The notes: generated by a model from the letters alone, not told the origin. A stretch of 64,000 nt of DNA from Bacillus_CJ salitolerans (GCF_042680805.1 NZ_JBHUEM010000008.1:15496-79495), one strand, 5' to 3'; counted from the stretch's first letter, positions 42,102 to 52,276 are shown. Numbers and translations are program-made.

Positions 42102-42995
42102 ATGGTGTCAGATCTAGTGAAAATTGGTTTAATTCAAGCCTCAAATGATGTGGATGGCCAAGAACCAGTACAGGTTCATAAGGACAAGGCCATAGAAAAA
42201 CACATAAAACTAGTTAGAGATGCGGCAAAAAAAGGAGCACAGATTATTTGTCTACAAGAAATATTTTATGGACCCTATTTTTGCGCAGAGCAGAATACAA
42301 AATGGTATGACTCGGCTGAGGAAATTCCAAACGGGCCAACAACAAAGCTATTTCAGGAACTAGCCAAGGAATTAGGCATAGTTATTATTTTGCCTATCTA
42401 TGAACGAGAAGGGATTGCTACCTATTACAATACAGCAGCAGTCATAGACGCAGACGGTTCATACTTAGGTAAATATAGAAAACAACACATCCCTCATGTA
42501 GGAGTAGGCAACGATGGCTGTGGTTTTTGGGAGAAATATTACTTCAAACCTGGAAATTTAGGTTATCCCGTATTTGACACTGCCTTTGCAAAAGTAGGGG
42601 TCTATATTTGTTATGATCGTCATTTCCCTGAAGGAGCTAGATTACTAGGACTAAAAGGTGCAGAAATCGTCTTTAATCCTTCAGCTACCGTAGCTGGATT
42701 ATCAGAATATCTTTGGAAGCTAGAGCAGCCTGCTCATGCTGTAGCTAACGGATATTATATAGGGGCTATCAATCGAGTTGGATTTGAAGGTCCCTGGAAC
42801 ATGGGAGAGTTTTATGGGCAATCCTATTTAGTGGATCCACGTGGAAACTTTGTTGCGATGGGAAGCCGTGATCAAGATGAGGTCATTATTGGGGAAATGA
42901 ATAAAAAGATGATTCGAGAAGTTCGTGATCTCTGGCAATTTTACCGTGACAGACGTCCGGAAACTTACGGAGAAATGACGGCTTTATTACCGTAA
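42102..42995 (+). CDS. Beta-ureidopropionase (N-carbamoyl-beta-alanine amidohydrolase)
   Basis: A 297-residue nitrilase-superfamily amidase. The catalytic triad is visible: Glu in CLQEIFYGPYFC, Lys in GKYRKQHIPH, Cys in VGVYICYDRHFPEGAR. The sequence type and gene context fit hydrolysis of N-carbamoyl-beta-alanine to beta-alanine, carbon dioxide and ammonia, the third step of reductive pyrimidine degradation. Start ATG behind AAAGGGGGAA. First gene of an operon of at least eight genes. Confidence 0.9.
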   Translation: MVSDLVKIGLIQASNDVDGQEPVQVHKDKAIEKHIKLVRDAAKKGAQIICLQEIFYGPYFCAEQNTKWYDSAEEIPNGPTTKLFQELAKELGIVIILPIYEREGIATYYNTAAVIDADGSYLGKYRKQHIPHVGVGNDGCGFWEKYYFKPGNLGYPVFDTAFAKVGVYICYDRHFPEGARLLGLKGAEIVFNPSATVAGLSEYLWKLEQPAHAVANGYYIGAINRVGFEGPWNMGEFYGQSYLVDPRGNFVAMGSRDQDEVIIGEMNKKMIREVRDLWQFYRDRRPETYGEMTALLP

Positions 42996-43058
42996 ACTTT
43001 TAAGGGTTTTGCATGGGGAAATGTAAAACCCTTATTTGAAAAAAGGAGGGTTATAAAA

Positions 43059-44426
43059 ATGTCCAGGACGAAGAGTTCATCTATCTCATTAGAGGATCTA
43101 TCACTCAACTTTCATGAAGTAGAACAAGGTCTTTCAAAACGAGAAGCTATTGAAGAGGCAAATCGGTGTTTATATTGTTATGATGCTCCCTGTATCACCG
43201 CTTGTCCAACGGGTATTGACATTCCGTCATTTATTAAAAAGATCGCTTCTGGAAATTTGAAGGGATCTGCCACGACGATTATGAGTGCCAATCCCGTTGG
43301 AGCAAGCTGTTCAAGAGTTTGTCCAACAGAGGAGCTGTGTGAAGGTGCTTGTGTTCTAAATCATTCAACTAAACCAATTATGATTGGTCTTCTCCAGCGA
43401 TATGCTACTGATTGGGCCATTCAAAATGAACAAGTTTTATTTAGAGCAGGCGAAAATAATGGGAAGACGGTTGCAATCATTGGTGGAGGGCCAGCTGGAT
43501 TATCAGCAGCAAGAGAGCTTGCTAGATTTGGTTATAGAGTAACCATATTTGAAGCAGAAGAAAAAGCAGGTGGATTAAACACGTATGGAATTGTTTCCTT
43601 CAGGCTACCACCAGCGATTTCATACTGGGAAGTAAAGCAGGTTGAATCCCTTGATGTAGAAATTAAGACAAATACAAAGGTGGGAACAGACCTATCGGCA
43701 GAGGATATTCTTCAAGACTATGACATTGTGGTATTGGCAGTCGGAATGTCTAACGTACCAACATTAGGTATAGATGGAGAAGAGTGTGAAGGTGTTTATG
43801 ATGCAATTGAATTTGTGAAAAACACGAAGACTATGAATTTTTCAAACGAGTTTATTGGAAAGAAGGTTGCTGTAATTGGTGCAGGTAATACAGCAATCGA
43901 TGCAGCAACATGCTCGGTAAGACTAGGTGCAGAAAACGTCAAAATCTTATACAGAAGAACTCAAGAAGAGATGACTGCATATGACTTTGAGTACGAATTT
44001 GCTAAGCAAGACGGTGTTGAGTTTAGGTGGCTGACTTCTCCAAAACGCATTATTTCTGAAGGTGGAAAAGTAAAAGGAATAGAGTGTGTAAAAATGACTC
44101 TTGGCGATCCAGATCACGGTGGTCGCAGGAGACCGATTCCAGTTACAGGGTCAGAGTTTATTTTAGAAACAGACGTGATCATTAAAGCGATTGGCCAAAC
44201 AAGGCACTTGAAATTAATTGAACAACTTGGATTAGTTCATAGTGGTGGGGTAGTGAAAGTAAATACGTCAACCTATGAAACATCCAATCCAAGAATATTT
44301 GCTTGTGGTGATGTAACATTTGGAAAAGGTCAAGGAGAGGCGATGGTTGTAACAGCTGCCCAGCAAGGAAAACAAGCAGCACTTGCCATTCATAAGAAAT
44401 TTAGTCCTGCAATGTCACTAAAGTAA
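43059..44426 (+). CDS. preT: Dihydropyrimidine dehydrogenase, NAD(P)H-oxidising subunit
   Basis: A 455-residue flavoprotein like PreT and the N-terminal part of eukaryotic DPD. N-terminal cysteines for 4Fe-4S clusters are in CLYCYDAPCITACPTG and SCSRVCPTEELCEGAC. FAD binds at IIGGGPAGLSAARELA and NAD(P) at VIGAGNTAIDAATCSVRLG. With PreA it interconverts uracil or thymine and the dihydro-forms. ATG behind AAAGGAGGG. Followed 35 bases later by preA. Confidence 0.93.
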   Translation: MSRTKSSSISLEDLSLNFHEVEQGLSKREAIEEANRCLYCYDAPCITACPTGIDIPSFIKKIASGNLKGSATTIMSANPVGASCSRVCPTEELCEGACVLNHSTKPIMIGLLQRYATDWAIQNEQVLFRAGENNGKTVAIIGGGPAGLSAARELARFGYRVTIFEAEEKAGGLNTYGIVSFRLPPAISYWEVKQVESLDVEIKTNTKVGTDLSAEDILQDYDIVVLAVGMSNVPTLGIDGEECEGVYDAIEFVKNTKTMNFSNEFIGKKVAVIGAGNTAIDAATCSVRLGAENVKILYRRTQEEMTAYDFEYEFAKQDGVEFRWLTSPKRIISEGGKVKGIECVKMTLGDPDHGGRRRPIPVTGSEFILETDVIIKAIGQTRHLKLIEQLGLVHSGGVVKVNTSTYETSNPRIFACGDVTFGKGQGEAMVVTAAQQGKQAALAIHKKFSPAMSLK

Positions 44427-44460
44427 ATACTAAAAATCTATCTTGAAGGGAGAGTAATGG

Positions 44461-45747
44461 ATGGCTGACTTATCAATAAATCTAGCAGGAATAAAATCTC
44501 CTAACCCCTTTTGGCTAGCATCAGCACCCCCTACGAATTCGGGTTATCAAGTACAACGTGCATTCGAAGCAGGTTGGGGTGGAGCAGTATGGAAGACTTT
44601 AGGTGATCCGATTCTGAATGTCTCCTCCAGATTTGCAGCAGTTAGCTTTAATGGACAACGTGTAGCGGGGTTTAACAATATCGAATTAATAACAGATCGT
44701 CCACTTGAAGTGAATTTAAAAGAAATTTATGAAACGAAGAAGCGTTTCCCCCATCATGCTATCATCGTCTCATTAATGGTTGAGCCAAGACAGGAAAAAT
44801 GGCATGAAATTGTGAAGCGTGTTGAAGAGGTGGGGGTCGACGGACTTGAGCTGAATTTCGGTTGTCCTCATGGAATGGCGGAGAGAGGAATGGGTTCTGC
44901 GTCTGGTCAAGTACCTGAGCTTGTTGAAAAGCAGACATACTGGGTTAAGGAGGTTGCAAAGACTCCTGTAATCGTAAAACTAACTCCGAACATTACTGAT
45001 ATTACGGTAACGGCAGAGGCAGCTGTACGAGGTGGGGCAGATGCAGTCAGCATGATTAATACGATAAATAGTTTAGCTGGAGTTGACCTAAATACATGGA
45101 ATACGATCCCGCATGTAGCTGGAAAAGGAGCACATGGTGGGTATTGTGGGCCTGCTGTTAAACCGATTGCCTTAAATATGGTAGCAGAATGTGCAAGAAA
45201 TCCCCTTATTAATGTCCCTATTTCTGGAATGGGGGGAGTATCCTCATGGCAAGATGCAGTTGAATATATGCTAATGGGTGCAACTGGTGTTCAAGTTTGT
45301 ACTGCTGCGATGCACCATGGGTTTCGAATAGTTGAGGACATGATTGAGGGTCTTTCCAACTATTTAGATGAGAGAGGTATTTCTTCTGTTTCTGAGCTTG
45401 TTGGTAAAGTCGTACCGAAATATTCTGACTGGGGAAATCTAGACCTCAATTACAAAGTAGTTGCAAGGATTAATCCGGATGTTTGTATTAATTGTAATAA
45501 GTGTCATATTGCTTGTGAAGATACCTCACACCAATGTATCGATATGTTAAAGGATCCTATCGGTAAAAGCTATTTAAAAGTAAGGGAAGAAGATTGTGTT
45601 GGGTGTAATTTATGCTCGATAGTTTGTCCTGTCGAAGGTGCCATTGATATGGTTGAGCTTCCAAATGAACTCCCACCAATGACATGGAATGAGCGGCAAG
45701 CCACGTTACAAACTCCAGGCTGTGAGATCAATACTGTAAAGAAGTAA
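44461..45747 (+). CDS. preA: Dihydropyrimidine dehydrogenase, catalytic subunit
   Basis: A 428-residue protein: an FMN-binding dihydroorotate-dehydrogenase-like barrel (LNFGCPHG, IVKLTPN, GMGGVSSWQDAVEYMLMGA), then a C-terminal ferredoxin with two 4Fe-4S motifs (CINCNKCHIAC and CVGCNLCSIVCP). The active-site Cys is probably in MNEC-equivalent region near GAHGGYCGPAVKP. Works with PreT in the first step of the pathway. ATG behind AAGGGAG. Confidence 0.94.
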   Translation: MADLSINLAGIKSPNPFWLASAPPTNSGYQVQRAFEAGWGGAVWKTLGDPILNVSSRFAAVSFNGQRVAGFNNIELITDRPLEVNLKEIYETKKRFPHHAIIVSLMVEPRQEKWHEIVKRVEEVGVDGLELNFGCPHGMAERGMGSASGQVPELVEKQTYWVKEVAKTPVIVKLTPNITDITVTAEAAVRGGADAVSMINTINSLAGVDLNTWNTIPHVAGKGAHGGYCGPAVKPIALNMVAECARNPLINVPISGMGGVSSWQDAVEYMLMGATGVQVCTAAMHHGFRIVEDMIEGLSNYLDERGISSVSELVGKVVPKYSDWGNLDLNYKVVARINPDVCINCNKCHIACEDTSHQCIDMLKDPIGKSYLKVREEDCVGCNLCSIVCPVEGAIDMVELPNELPPMTWNERQATLQTPGCEINTVKK

Positions 45748-45762
45748 TCAGGAGGTATAGTT

Positions 45763-47181
45763 ATGAAAAAGCTTATTAAGAACGGAACTGTCGTAACAGC
45801 AACTGATACGTATAAAGCAGAAATTCTAATTGAAGAGGGGAAAATATCAGCGATTGGACAAAATCTACCTTCCCAAGGGGCGGAGATAGTTGATGCAAAA
45901 GGATGCTTTGTGTTTCCTGGTGGAATAGATCCCCATACACATCTTGATATGCCGTTTGGAGGGACTATTACAAAAGACGATTTTGAAACCGGAACAGTTG
46001 CAGCAGCCTTTGGAGGTACTACAACCATTATTGATTTTTGCTTGACGAATAAAGGAGTGCCATTAAAGGATTCTATCCAAGCTTGGCACGATAAATCAAA
46101 AGGAAAAGCGGTAATCGATTACGGATTTCACCTAATGATTGGAGAAATGAATGAGAGTGTATTAGAGCAATTGCAAAGTGTAATTAATGATGAAGGAATT
46201 ACGTCGTTTAAGGTTTTTATGGCTTATAAAAATGTCCTTCAAGCAGACGATGAAACGCTGTTTCGCACACTTGTTGCTGCTAAAGAGTTAGGCGCACTTG
46301 TTATGATTCATGGAGAGAATGGTGATGTCATTGATTACTTAACCAAAAAGGCTCTAGCAGAAGGAAAAACAGATCCTATTTATCATGCATTAACGAGGCC
46401 ACCTGAAGTAGAAGGGGAAGCAACTGGTAGAGCTGCTACGTTAACTGGTTTAGCAGGGTCACAATTATATGTCGTTCACGTGTCATGTGCAGACGCCGTT
46501 GAAAAGATAACTGAGGCTAGAAATAAAGGGTTTGATGTGTGGGGAGAAACATGTCCTCAATATTTAGTACTTGACCAAACGTATCTTGAAAGACCAAATT
46601 TTGAAGGGGCAAAATATGTTTGGTCACCTCCACTTAGAGAAAAATGGAATCAAGACGTATTATGGAATGCACTAAAGACTGGTCAACTTCAAACAATTGG
46701 ATCCGATCAATGTTCCTTTGATTTTAATGGTCAAAAGGAGCTCGGTCGTGGGGACTTTACGAAAATTCCTAATGGCGGACCTATAATTGAGGATCGTCTT
46801 TCGATTCTATTTTCAGAGGGTGTGAAAAAAGGAAGAATTTCATTACATCAGTTTGTTGATATTACATCTACTAGGGTTGCAAAGCTGTTTGGTTTATTCC
46901 CGAAAAAAGGAACAATCGCCGTTGGAGCGGACGCTGATATTGTCATTTTTGAACCGAACATCAAGCGAACAATATCAGCAGAAACCCATCATATGGCTGT
47001 TGATTATAGTGCATTTGAGGGAATGGAGGTGACGGGTGAGCCGGTATCAGTTCTAGTTAGAGGAGAGTTTGTCATAAAAGATAAGGCGTTTGTTGGAAAT
47101 CCTGGCTCGGGACAATATGTAAAAAGAGCCAAGTATGGCTCTGAGCTTTCTTCAGATCAGGATGAAAAACTAACAATATAA
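45763..47181 (+). CDS. hydA: Dihydropyrimidinase
   Basis: A 472-residue cyclic amidohydrolase (D-hydantoinase family) opening dihydrouracil to N-carbamoyl-beta-alanine. Zinc ligands are in GGIDPHTHLDMPFGG. The carboxylated Lys is in TSFKVFMAYK. Further ligands are in ALVMIHGENG, VVHVSCADA and IGSDQCSFD (Asp). ATG 16 bases after preA, behind CAGGAGG. Second step of the pathway. The old name hydantoinase reflects side activity. Confidence 0.95.
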   Translation: MKKLIKNGTVVTATDTYKAEILIEEGKISAIGQNLPSQGAEIVDAKGCFVFPGGIDPHTHLDMPFGGTITKDDFETGTVAAAFGGTTTIIDFCLTNKGVPLKDSIQAWHDKSKGKAVIDYGFHLMIGEMNESVLEQLQSVINDEGITSFKVFMAYKNVLQADDETLFRTLVAAKELGALVMIHGENGDVIDYLTKKALAEGKTDPIYHALTRPPEVEGEATGRAATLTGLAGSQLYVVHVSCADAVEKITEARNKGFDVWGETCPQYLVLDQTYLERPNFEGAKYVWSPPLREKWNQDVLWNALKTGQLQTIGSDQCSFDFNGQKELGRGDFTKIPNGGPIIEDRLSILFSEGVKKGRISLHQFVDITSTRVAKLFGLFPKKGTIAVGADADIVIFEPNIKRTISAETHHMAVDYSAFEGMEVTGEPVSVLVRGEFVIKDKAFVGNPGSGQYVKRAKYGSELSSDQDEKLTI

Positions 47182-47326
47182 TTGTAAAGGACTTTGTTTT
47201 GTTACGGTTCGCTTTGAAGCAATTCCACTTAGCACTCATCGATCTGAACAACTCCTACCGTGACCTCAATAAGATGGTAATGGTTATGATAGACGAATTC
47301 TATTAAAAATTAAGGAGAGTGTTCAT

Positions 47327-48817
47327 GTGAGTAAAAAACAAAGCTACTTAAAATCACCAGATTTATTACCAATATCGGAGAAAGATAGGAAGATCACACC
47401 ACTTGGTTATTCATTTATGTGGGTAGGAATGGTTGTCGTACTTGCCACCTTTGCCATTGGGGGAGCAGGAGTGATGTCATTACCATTACCTATGGTCATA
47501 TTAGCAACAGTTATCGGATCTCTAGCCATTGGTTTATTTATCTCTTTAACCGCAGACATAGGAATCGAGCATGGATTATCATTTCCTGTTTATATGAGAG
47601 CACCTTTTGGAACCATCGGCACTCACATTCCTTCGATAGTTCGTGGGCTAGCAGCATCCATGTGGTTTGGGATTAATACGTATTTCGGGTCTACTGCTAT
47701 GAATGGTATCTTAAATATATTATTTGGATTTGATAATTGGTTTGTCTGTTTCCTCATATTCGCCGTGCTTCAATTAATAAACACAGCTCTCGGTATTAAG
47801 GCAGTTGAACGATTTGCAGATTTAGCTGCGCCTGTCATCATCCTCATCTCATGCTGGATGTATGTATCTTTATCTGATACAGCTGCCTCACAAGGAAGAG
47901 ATATTTGGAGCTGGGCTGAGAACCCTGTAACAGGTGGAGCCGCCTTTACTGCTTTTTTAGTTGTGATTTTTAGCAATATGGGCTTTTGGGCAACCTTATC
48001 AGCAGATATTCCATCTATCTCCAGATTTATGAAAGCACCAAAAAATGAAAAAAGCTGGATGAAGAGAAATAAAAGCTCGCTGATTGGTAATCTAGTAGCG
48101 CTTCCACTTACACAAGCTTTTATGGTGGCGATTGGTGGAGTTGCTTACATTGCGGTGATGAATTATGATCCGGTCATTGCTCTTCAGGAAGCGGCAAGTG
48201 GTTTTATTTTAGGGATCCTATTATTAATGATTGTATTAGCCCAATGGTCAACCAATATTTCAGCTAATATCGTCCCAGCAGCTACCATCTTCTCAAATGT
48301 AGGAGGTCCGAAGTTTCCTTTTTGGGCTGGGGTAGTCGCAGCTGGAATAGCAGGAACCATTGTACAACCTTGGAATTTGTTTGGTGTCATTATTCCAGTT
48401 CTATTGTTTGTTGGAGGAATCTTATCTGCTATTGTAGGAATTCTAGTTGCCGATTACTATTTTTTGCGTAAGAGAAGAGTAAATGTGCCCGATTTATATG
48501 AGTCAACTGGGCAGTTCCGATATATGAATGGGGTTAACGTAGCTGGTTTTATCGCTTGGGTTGTGGGGGCAGTTGCTTCTTACTTTGTACCTAGTTATTC
48601 ATTTTTAGTAGGATTTTTAGTCGGTGCTGGTGTGTATTATGTACTTGCAAAGTATTGGTGGTTTGCAAAATATAAGCAAGCAGAGATTGAAGATCCTGAT
48701 GATAACAAGTATTTGGGCTTATCGGTCGGTCGAGATTGGACGATTGAAGGAACCGAGGCGGAATCGCCAGTTCCTACCCCTACCCCTTCATCAGAAGGAC
48801 CATCCATAACTGCATAG
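47327..48817 (+). CDS. NCS1-family nucleobase transporter
   Basis: A 496-residue permease with about twelve transmembrane helices. It resembles the cytosine/allantoin/hydantoin branch of nucleobase-cation symporters: IGLFISLTADIGIEHGLSFP, YMRAPFGTIGTHIPSIVRG and the DIPSISRFMK segment are typical. In this operon it most likely imports uracil or dihydropyrimidines. Start GTG behind AAGGAGAG. It lies 145 bases after hydA. A proline- and serine-rich C-terminal tail ends the protein. Confidence 0.92.
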   Translation: MSKKQSYLKSPDLLPISEKDRKITPLGYSFMWVGMVVVLATFAIGGAGVMSLPLPMVILATVIGSLAIGLFISLTADIGIEHGLSFPVYMRAPFGTIGTHIPSIVRGLAASMWFGINTYFGSTAMNGILNILFGFDNWFVCFLIFAVLQLINTALGIKAVERFADLAAPVIILISCWMYVSLSDTAASQGRDIWSWAENPVTGGAAFTAFLVVIFSNMGFWATLSADIPSISRFMKAPKNEKSWMKRNKSSLIGNLVALPLTQAFMVAIGGVAYIAVMNYDPVIALQEAASGFILGILLLMIVLAQWSTNISANIVPAATIFSNVGGPKFPFWAGVVAAGIAGTIVQPWNLFGVIIPVLLFVGGILSAIVGILVADYYFLRKRRVNVPDLYESTGQFRYMNGVNVAGFIAWVVGAVASYFVPSYSFLVGFLVGAGVYYVLAKYWWFAKYKQAEIEDPDDNKYLGLSVGRDWTIEGTEAESPVPTPTPSSEGPSITA

Positions 48818-48848
48818 ACCGTTATATGATCTTTTCGGAGGTGTGACC

Positions 48849-49073
48849 ATGTCTGACTATCAACAATTTTTAGCAGAACGCGATAAAATAGACTTTTTAC
48901 TTCAAAAAGGCTTCCGTATAAAGAGTGTTACGGAGAATTTAAGTGGTGCGTTCGTAGAATTTGAGAAAGCTAGTGAGGAAGAAACGGAGATTCAGGTGCT
49001 TCATGTTTTAACGGCTGAGGCTAGAAAGTATTTTTCAGTCGTATTAATGAAGCAAACCAATCATCTTGATTAG
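48849..49073 (+). CDS. Small hypothetical protein in the pyrimidine operon (first)
   Basis: A 74-residue soluble protein with pattern IDFLLQKGFRIKSVTENLSG, then acidic SEEETEIQVLHVLTAEAR and KYFSVVLMK. ATG lies seven bases behind CGGAGG, with GTG two codons upstream as alternative. Not recognised. Its position between transporter and MmsA genes without terminator suggests a link to the pathway. Confidence 0.7.
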   Translation: MSDYQQFLAERDKIDFLLQKGFRIKSVTENLSGAFVEFEKASEEETEIQVLHVLTAEARKYFSVVLMKQTNHLD

Positions 49074-49100
49074 TGGAAATGGCTGGAAGGGGAGTGGAGA

Positions 49101-49334
49101 ATGGAATTTTCTTTAAAAAGTAGTGATAGTGTGTATCCATGTGAAGTGACCATTGATGAGGATAACGGCCGGTTTATGATTCGTAAGACTGATTCAAGCG
49201 GGGAGGTATTTAATTCGCCAGAAGAATTAGTGCTTTGGATTATTGAGAATTGGGAAGCGAGTGATTTCCAAGAACAAGAAGAATTTGACACGATGATGAG
49301 GGAAATTCAATTATATTTTCCAATCCAAAGATGA
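49101..49334 (+). CDS. Small hypothetical protein in the pyrimidine operon (second)
   Basis: A 77-residue acidic protein with alternating strands in the first half (EVTIDEDNGRFMIRKT) and helices later (LVLWIIENWEASDFQEQEEF). ATG 49101 behind AAGGGGAGTGG, 27 bases after the previous small gene. Not recognised; probably in the same transcript. Similar size and charge to its neighbour, but no clear sequence repeat between them. Confidence 0.7.
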   Translation: MEFSLKSSDSVYPCEVTIDEDNGRFMIRKTDSSGEVFNSPEELVLWIIENWEASDFQEQEEFDTMMREIQLYFPIQR

Positions 49335-49424
49335 GCTTACTATGATTAACAGGGAAGGATGGGTTGACTAGACCGATCCTTTCCTAATGGCTACTCATAA
49401 AATGTGAATGAAGGGGGAAAAGAA

Positions 49425-50891
49425 ATGTCAGTTACTAGTAATGAAACTGCACTTTTGAAGAACTACATTGGAGGGGAATGGGTGGATCCCCAAACAGAGA
49501 ATACGATGAAAGTACTAAATCCTGCTACCAATGAAACCCTTGCTAATGTTCCAATCTCAACGAGAGAAGATGTGAGTAGGGCAGTGTTCGCAGCGAAAGA
49601 GGCGTTTAAAGAGTGGAAAAATGTCCCGGTACCCAAGCGTGCCCGCATATTATTTAAATACCATCATCTTTTATCAGAAAATCATGAAGAGCTTGCAAGA
49701 TTAATTGTTTTAGAAAATGGGAAAGCATACAAGGAAGCACATGGGGAAGTGCAAAGAGGGATTGAGTGTGTAGAGTTTGCTGCCGGTGCACCAACACTTA
49801 TGATGGGTGAAACATTATCCGGAATTGCAGAGGAAATTGATTCAGAAATGTTCCGATATCCATTAGGTGTTGTAGGTGGAATTACTCCATTTAATTTCCC
49901 GATGATGGTTCCATTATGGATGTTTCCTCTCGCTATTGCATGTGGAAATACGTTTGTCCTAAAGCCCTCTGAACGAACTCCAATCCTTGCTAATAGATTA
50001 GCAGAACTGTTTACGGAAGCGGGAGCACCAAAAGGTGTTTTAAATGTAGTCCATGGGGCACATGATGTAGTCAATGGATTACTTGAGCACAAGGATATTT
50101 CGGCTATTTCGTTTGTTGGCTCTCAGCCTGTTGCTAAATATGTATATGAGCGAGCATCTGCAGAAGGCAAAAGAGTGCAAGCCTTATCAGGAGCGAAGAA
50201 TCATCATTTTGTTATGCCCGATGCCGATATAGAAAAAGCAGCTCAGCATATAATAGGATCAGCTTATGGAAGTGCAGGTCAGCGTTGTATGGCTTGTAGC
50301 GCTGTTGTCGTCATAGGAGATAATGATGCATTTGTAGAAACATTGCGTCAAAGAGCCAATGAATTGAATATAGGAAGTGGTATGGATGAGGATGTACTAT
50401 TAACCCCTGTTATTCGTAAAGAGCATCGTGATAAAGTACTTGGATATATCGAAAAAGGAATGGAGGAGGGGGCTTCACTCATTCGAGATGGTCGAAAAGA
50501 AATGGAGGAGATGCTTGAAGGGAATTTCCTTGGGCCAACGATTTTTGACCATGTGACACCGGACATGACCATTGCAAAGGATGAAATTTTTGCTCCTGTC
50601 TTAAGTATTCTTCGTGCCAGAGATTTAGAGGAAGGATTAGATTATCTTCGTCAATCAAGATACGGGAATGGGGCTACGATTTATACAAAGGATGCTAAAG
50701 CAGTACGACTATTTAGGGAAGAGGCAGATGCAGGAATGCTAGGCATAAATGTTGGGGTACCAGCAACAATGGCATTCTTCCCATTCTCAGGCTGGAAGGA
50801 ATCTTTTTATGGTGATTTACATGTGAATGGAAAAGATGGAATCAACTTCTTTACGAGAAAGAAAATGATTACATCGCGCTTTGATTTCTAA
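49425..50891 (+). CDS. mmsA: Methylmalonate/malonate-semialdehyde dehydrogenase (acylating)
   Basis: A 488-residue aldehyde dehydrogenase of the CoA-acylating MmsA type (IolA relatives). The catalytic Cys is in GQRCMACSA; the cofactor site has ITPFNFPMMVPLWMFP and SFVGSQPVAKYV; the end FFPFSGWKESFYGDLHVNGK is diagnostic. In this operon it should turn malonate semialdehyde (from beta-alanine) into acetyl-CoA and carbon dioxide. ATG 49425 behind AAGGGGGAAAAG; a GTG seven codons upstream is less likely. Confidence 0.92.
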   Translation: MSVTSNETALLKNYIGGEWVDPQTENTMKVLNPATNETLANVPISTREDVSRAVFAAKEAFKEWKNVPVPKRARILFKYHHLLSENHEELARLIVLENGKAYKEAHGEVQRGIECVEFAAGAPTLMMGETLSGIAEEIDSEMFRYPLGVVGGITPFNFPMMVPLWMFPLAIACGNTFVLKPSERTPILANRLAELFTEAGAPKGVLNVVHGAHDVVNGLLEHKDISAISFVGSQPVAKYVYERASAEGKRVQALSGAKNHHFVMPDADIEKAAQHIIGSAYGSAGQRCMACSAVVVIGDNDAFVETLRQRANELNIGSGMDEDVLLTPVIRKEHRDKVLGYIEKGMEEGASLIRDGRKEMEEMLEGNFLGPTIFDHVTPDMTIAKDEIFAPVLSILRARDLEEGLDYLRQSRYGNGATIYTKDAKAVRLFREEADAGMLGINVGVPATMAFFPFSGWKESFYGDLHVNGKDGINFFTRKKMITSRFDF

Positions 50892-50915
50892 GTCTGTAAA
50901 TAGGGGGAGTAATAG

Positions 50916-52271
50916 ATGGTACAAACGAATCATCAAGATGCAATTCTTTCAAAGGACGAGAAATATGTGTGGCACTCCATGAAGCCATACAGTCCTTGCT
51001 CTACGCTTGTTGTGACCAAAGCAGAAGGTTCTTGGGTAACTGATAGTAATGGAAATCGATATTTAGATGCAATGGCAGGTTTATGGTGTGTAAATGTAGG
51101 TTATGGTAGAAAAGAGCTTGCAGAGGCTGCTTATGAACAGCTAAAGGAAATGGCGTATTTTCCATTAACACAAAGCCATGTAAAGGCAATCGAGCTAGCA
51201 GAGAAATTAAATACGCTGTTAGGCGATGAATACGTTATTTTCTTTTCAAATAGCGGATCGGAAGCCAATGAAACGGCTTTTAAAATTGCAAGGCAATACC
51301 ATCAACAGCGTGGTGATTACCATCGTTATAAAATTGTATCTCGTTACCGAGCCTATCACGGTAATTCAATGGGAGCGCTTGCTGCAACAGGGCAGGCAGA
51401 ACGAAAGTATAAATATGAACCGTTAGCGCCAGGATTTATTCATGTAACGCCACCTGATTGTTACCGCGACGAGGATGAACATGTAACAGACCCTAACGAG
51501 CTAACATCGGTTAAAGAAGTAGACAGGGTCATGACTTGGGAGCAGAGTGAAACGATAGCGGCAATGATTATGGAGCCTATCATAACAGGTGGCGGTATTT
51601 TAGTACCGAATGATCACTATATGAAAGGTGTAAAAAATGTATGTGACAAACACGGAGCCTTACTTATTGTCGACGAGGTGATTTGTGGGTTTGGTAGAAC
51701 GGGGAAACCGTTTGGTTTTATGAACTATGGTGTTAAGCCAGATATTATAACGATGGCTAAAGGTATTACAAGTGCGTACCTTCCGTTATCTGCAACAGCG
51801 GTTCGAAGGGAAATATATGAAGCATTTAATGGAGCAGATCAATATGAATTTTTCAGGCACATCAATACATTTGGTGGAAACCCAGCTGCCTGCGCGTTAG
51901 CGATTAAAAATCTAGAAATTATGGAAGATGAAAAATTATTTGATCGCTCGAAAGAACTTGGTGAAACGACGTTAAATTCTTTTCGAAATCGCCTGAAAGA
52001 TCATCCAAACGTTGGTAACGTACGTGGTAAAGGATTATTAGTTGGAATTGAGTTAGTGCGTGATCAATTGACGAAGGAACCGTTAGATGTAGGAAAAGTG
52101 AATCAAGTGATTGGAACTTGTAAGCAAAATGGTGTCATCATAGGAAAAAATGGAATGACGGTTGCCGGTTATAATAATGTGCTAACGATATCTCCACCTT
52201 TAACTATTGAACAAGAGGACTTGGACTATGTGATTAATACCGTTACTAATGCGATTTTAGCAATAAAATAA
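50916..52271 (+). CDS. Class III aminotransferase, probably beta-alanine:pyruvate type
   Basis: A 451-residue PLP enzyme of the omega-amino-acid aminotransferase group. PLP Lys is in TMAKGITSAYLP; the cofactor Asp in LLIVDEVICGFGRTG; the phosphate loop in SNSGSEANETAFKIAR. Gene context fits transfer of the amino group of beta-alanine to pyruvate or oxoglutarate, giving malonate semialdehyde for MmsA. ATG behind AGGGGGAG, 24 bases after mmsA. Last gene of the operon; a terminator follows. Confidence 0.9.
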   Translation: MVQTNHQDAILSKDEKYVWHSMKPYSPCSTLVVTKAEGSWVTDSNGNRYLDAMAGLWCVNVGYGRKELAEAAYEQLKEMAYFPLTQSHVKAIELAEKLNTLLGDEYVIFFSNSGSEANETAFKIARQYHQQRGDYHRYKIVSRYRAYHGNSMGALAATGQAERKYKYEPLAPGFIHVTPPDCYRDEDEHVTDPNELTSVKEVDRVMTWEQSETIAAMIMEPIITGGGILVPNDHYMKGVKNVCDKHGALLIVDEVICGFGRTGKPFGFMNYGVKPDIITMAKGITSAYLPLSATAVRREIYEAFNGADQYEFFRHINTFGGNPAACALAIKNLEIMEDEKLFDRSKELGETTLNSFRNRLKDHPNVGNVRGKGLLVGIELVRDQLTKEPLDVGKVNQVIGTCKQNGVIIGKNGMTVAGYNNVLTISPPLTIEQEDLDYVINTVTNAILAIK

Positions 52272-52276
52272 GGTGA

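Noticed and set aside
45570..46028. 152-codon minus-strand frame across the preA/hydA junction
   Set aside because: Antisense to two firmly identified genes; no ribosome site.
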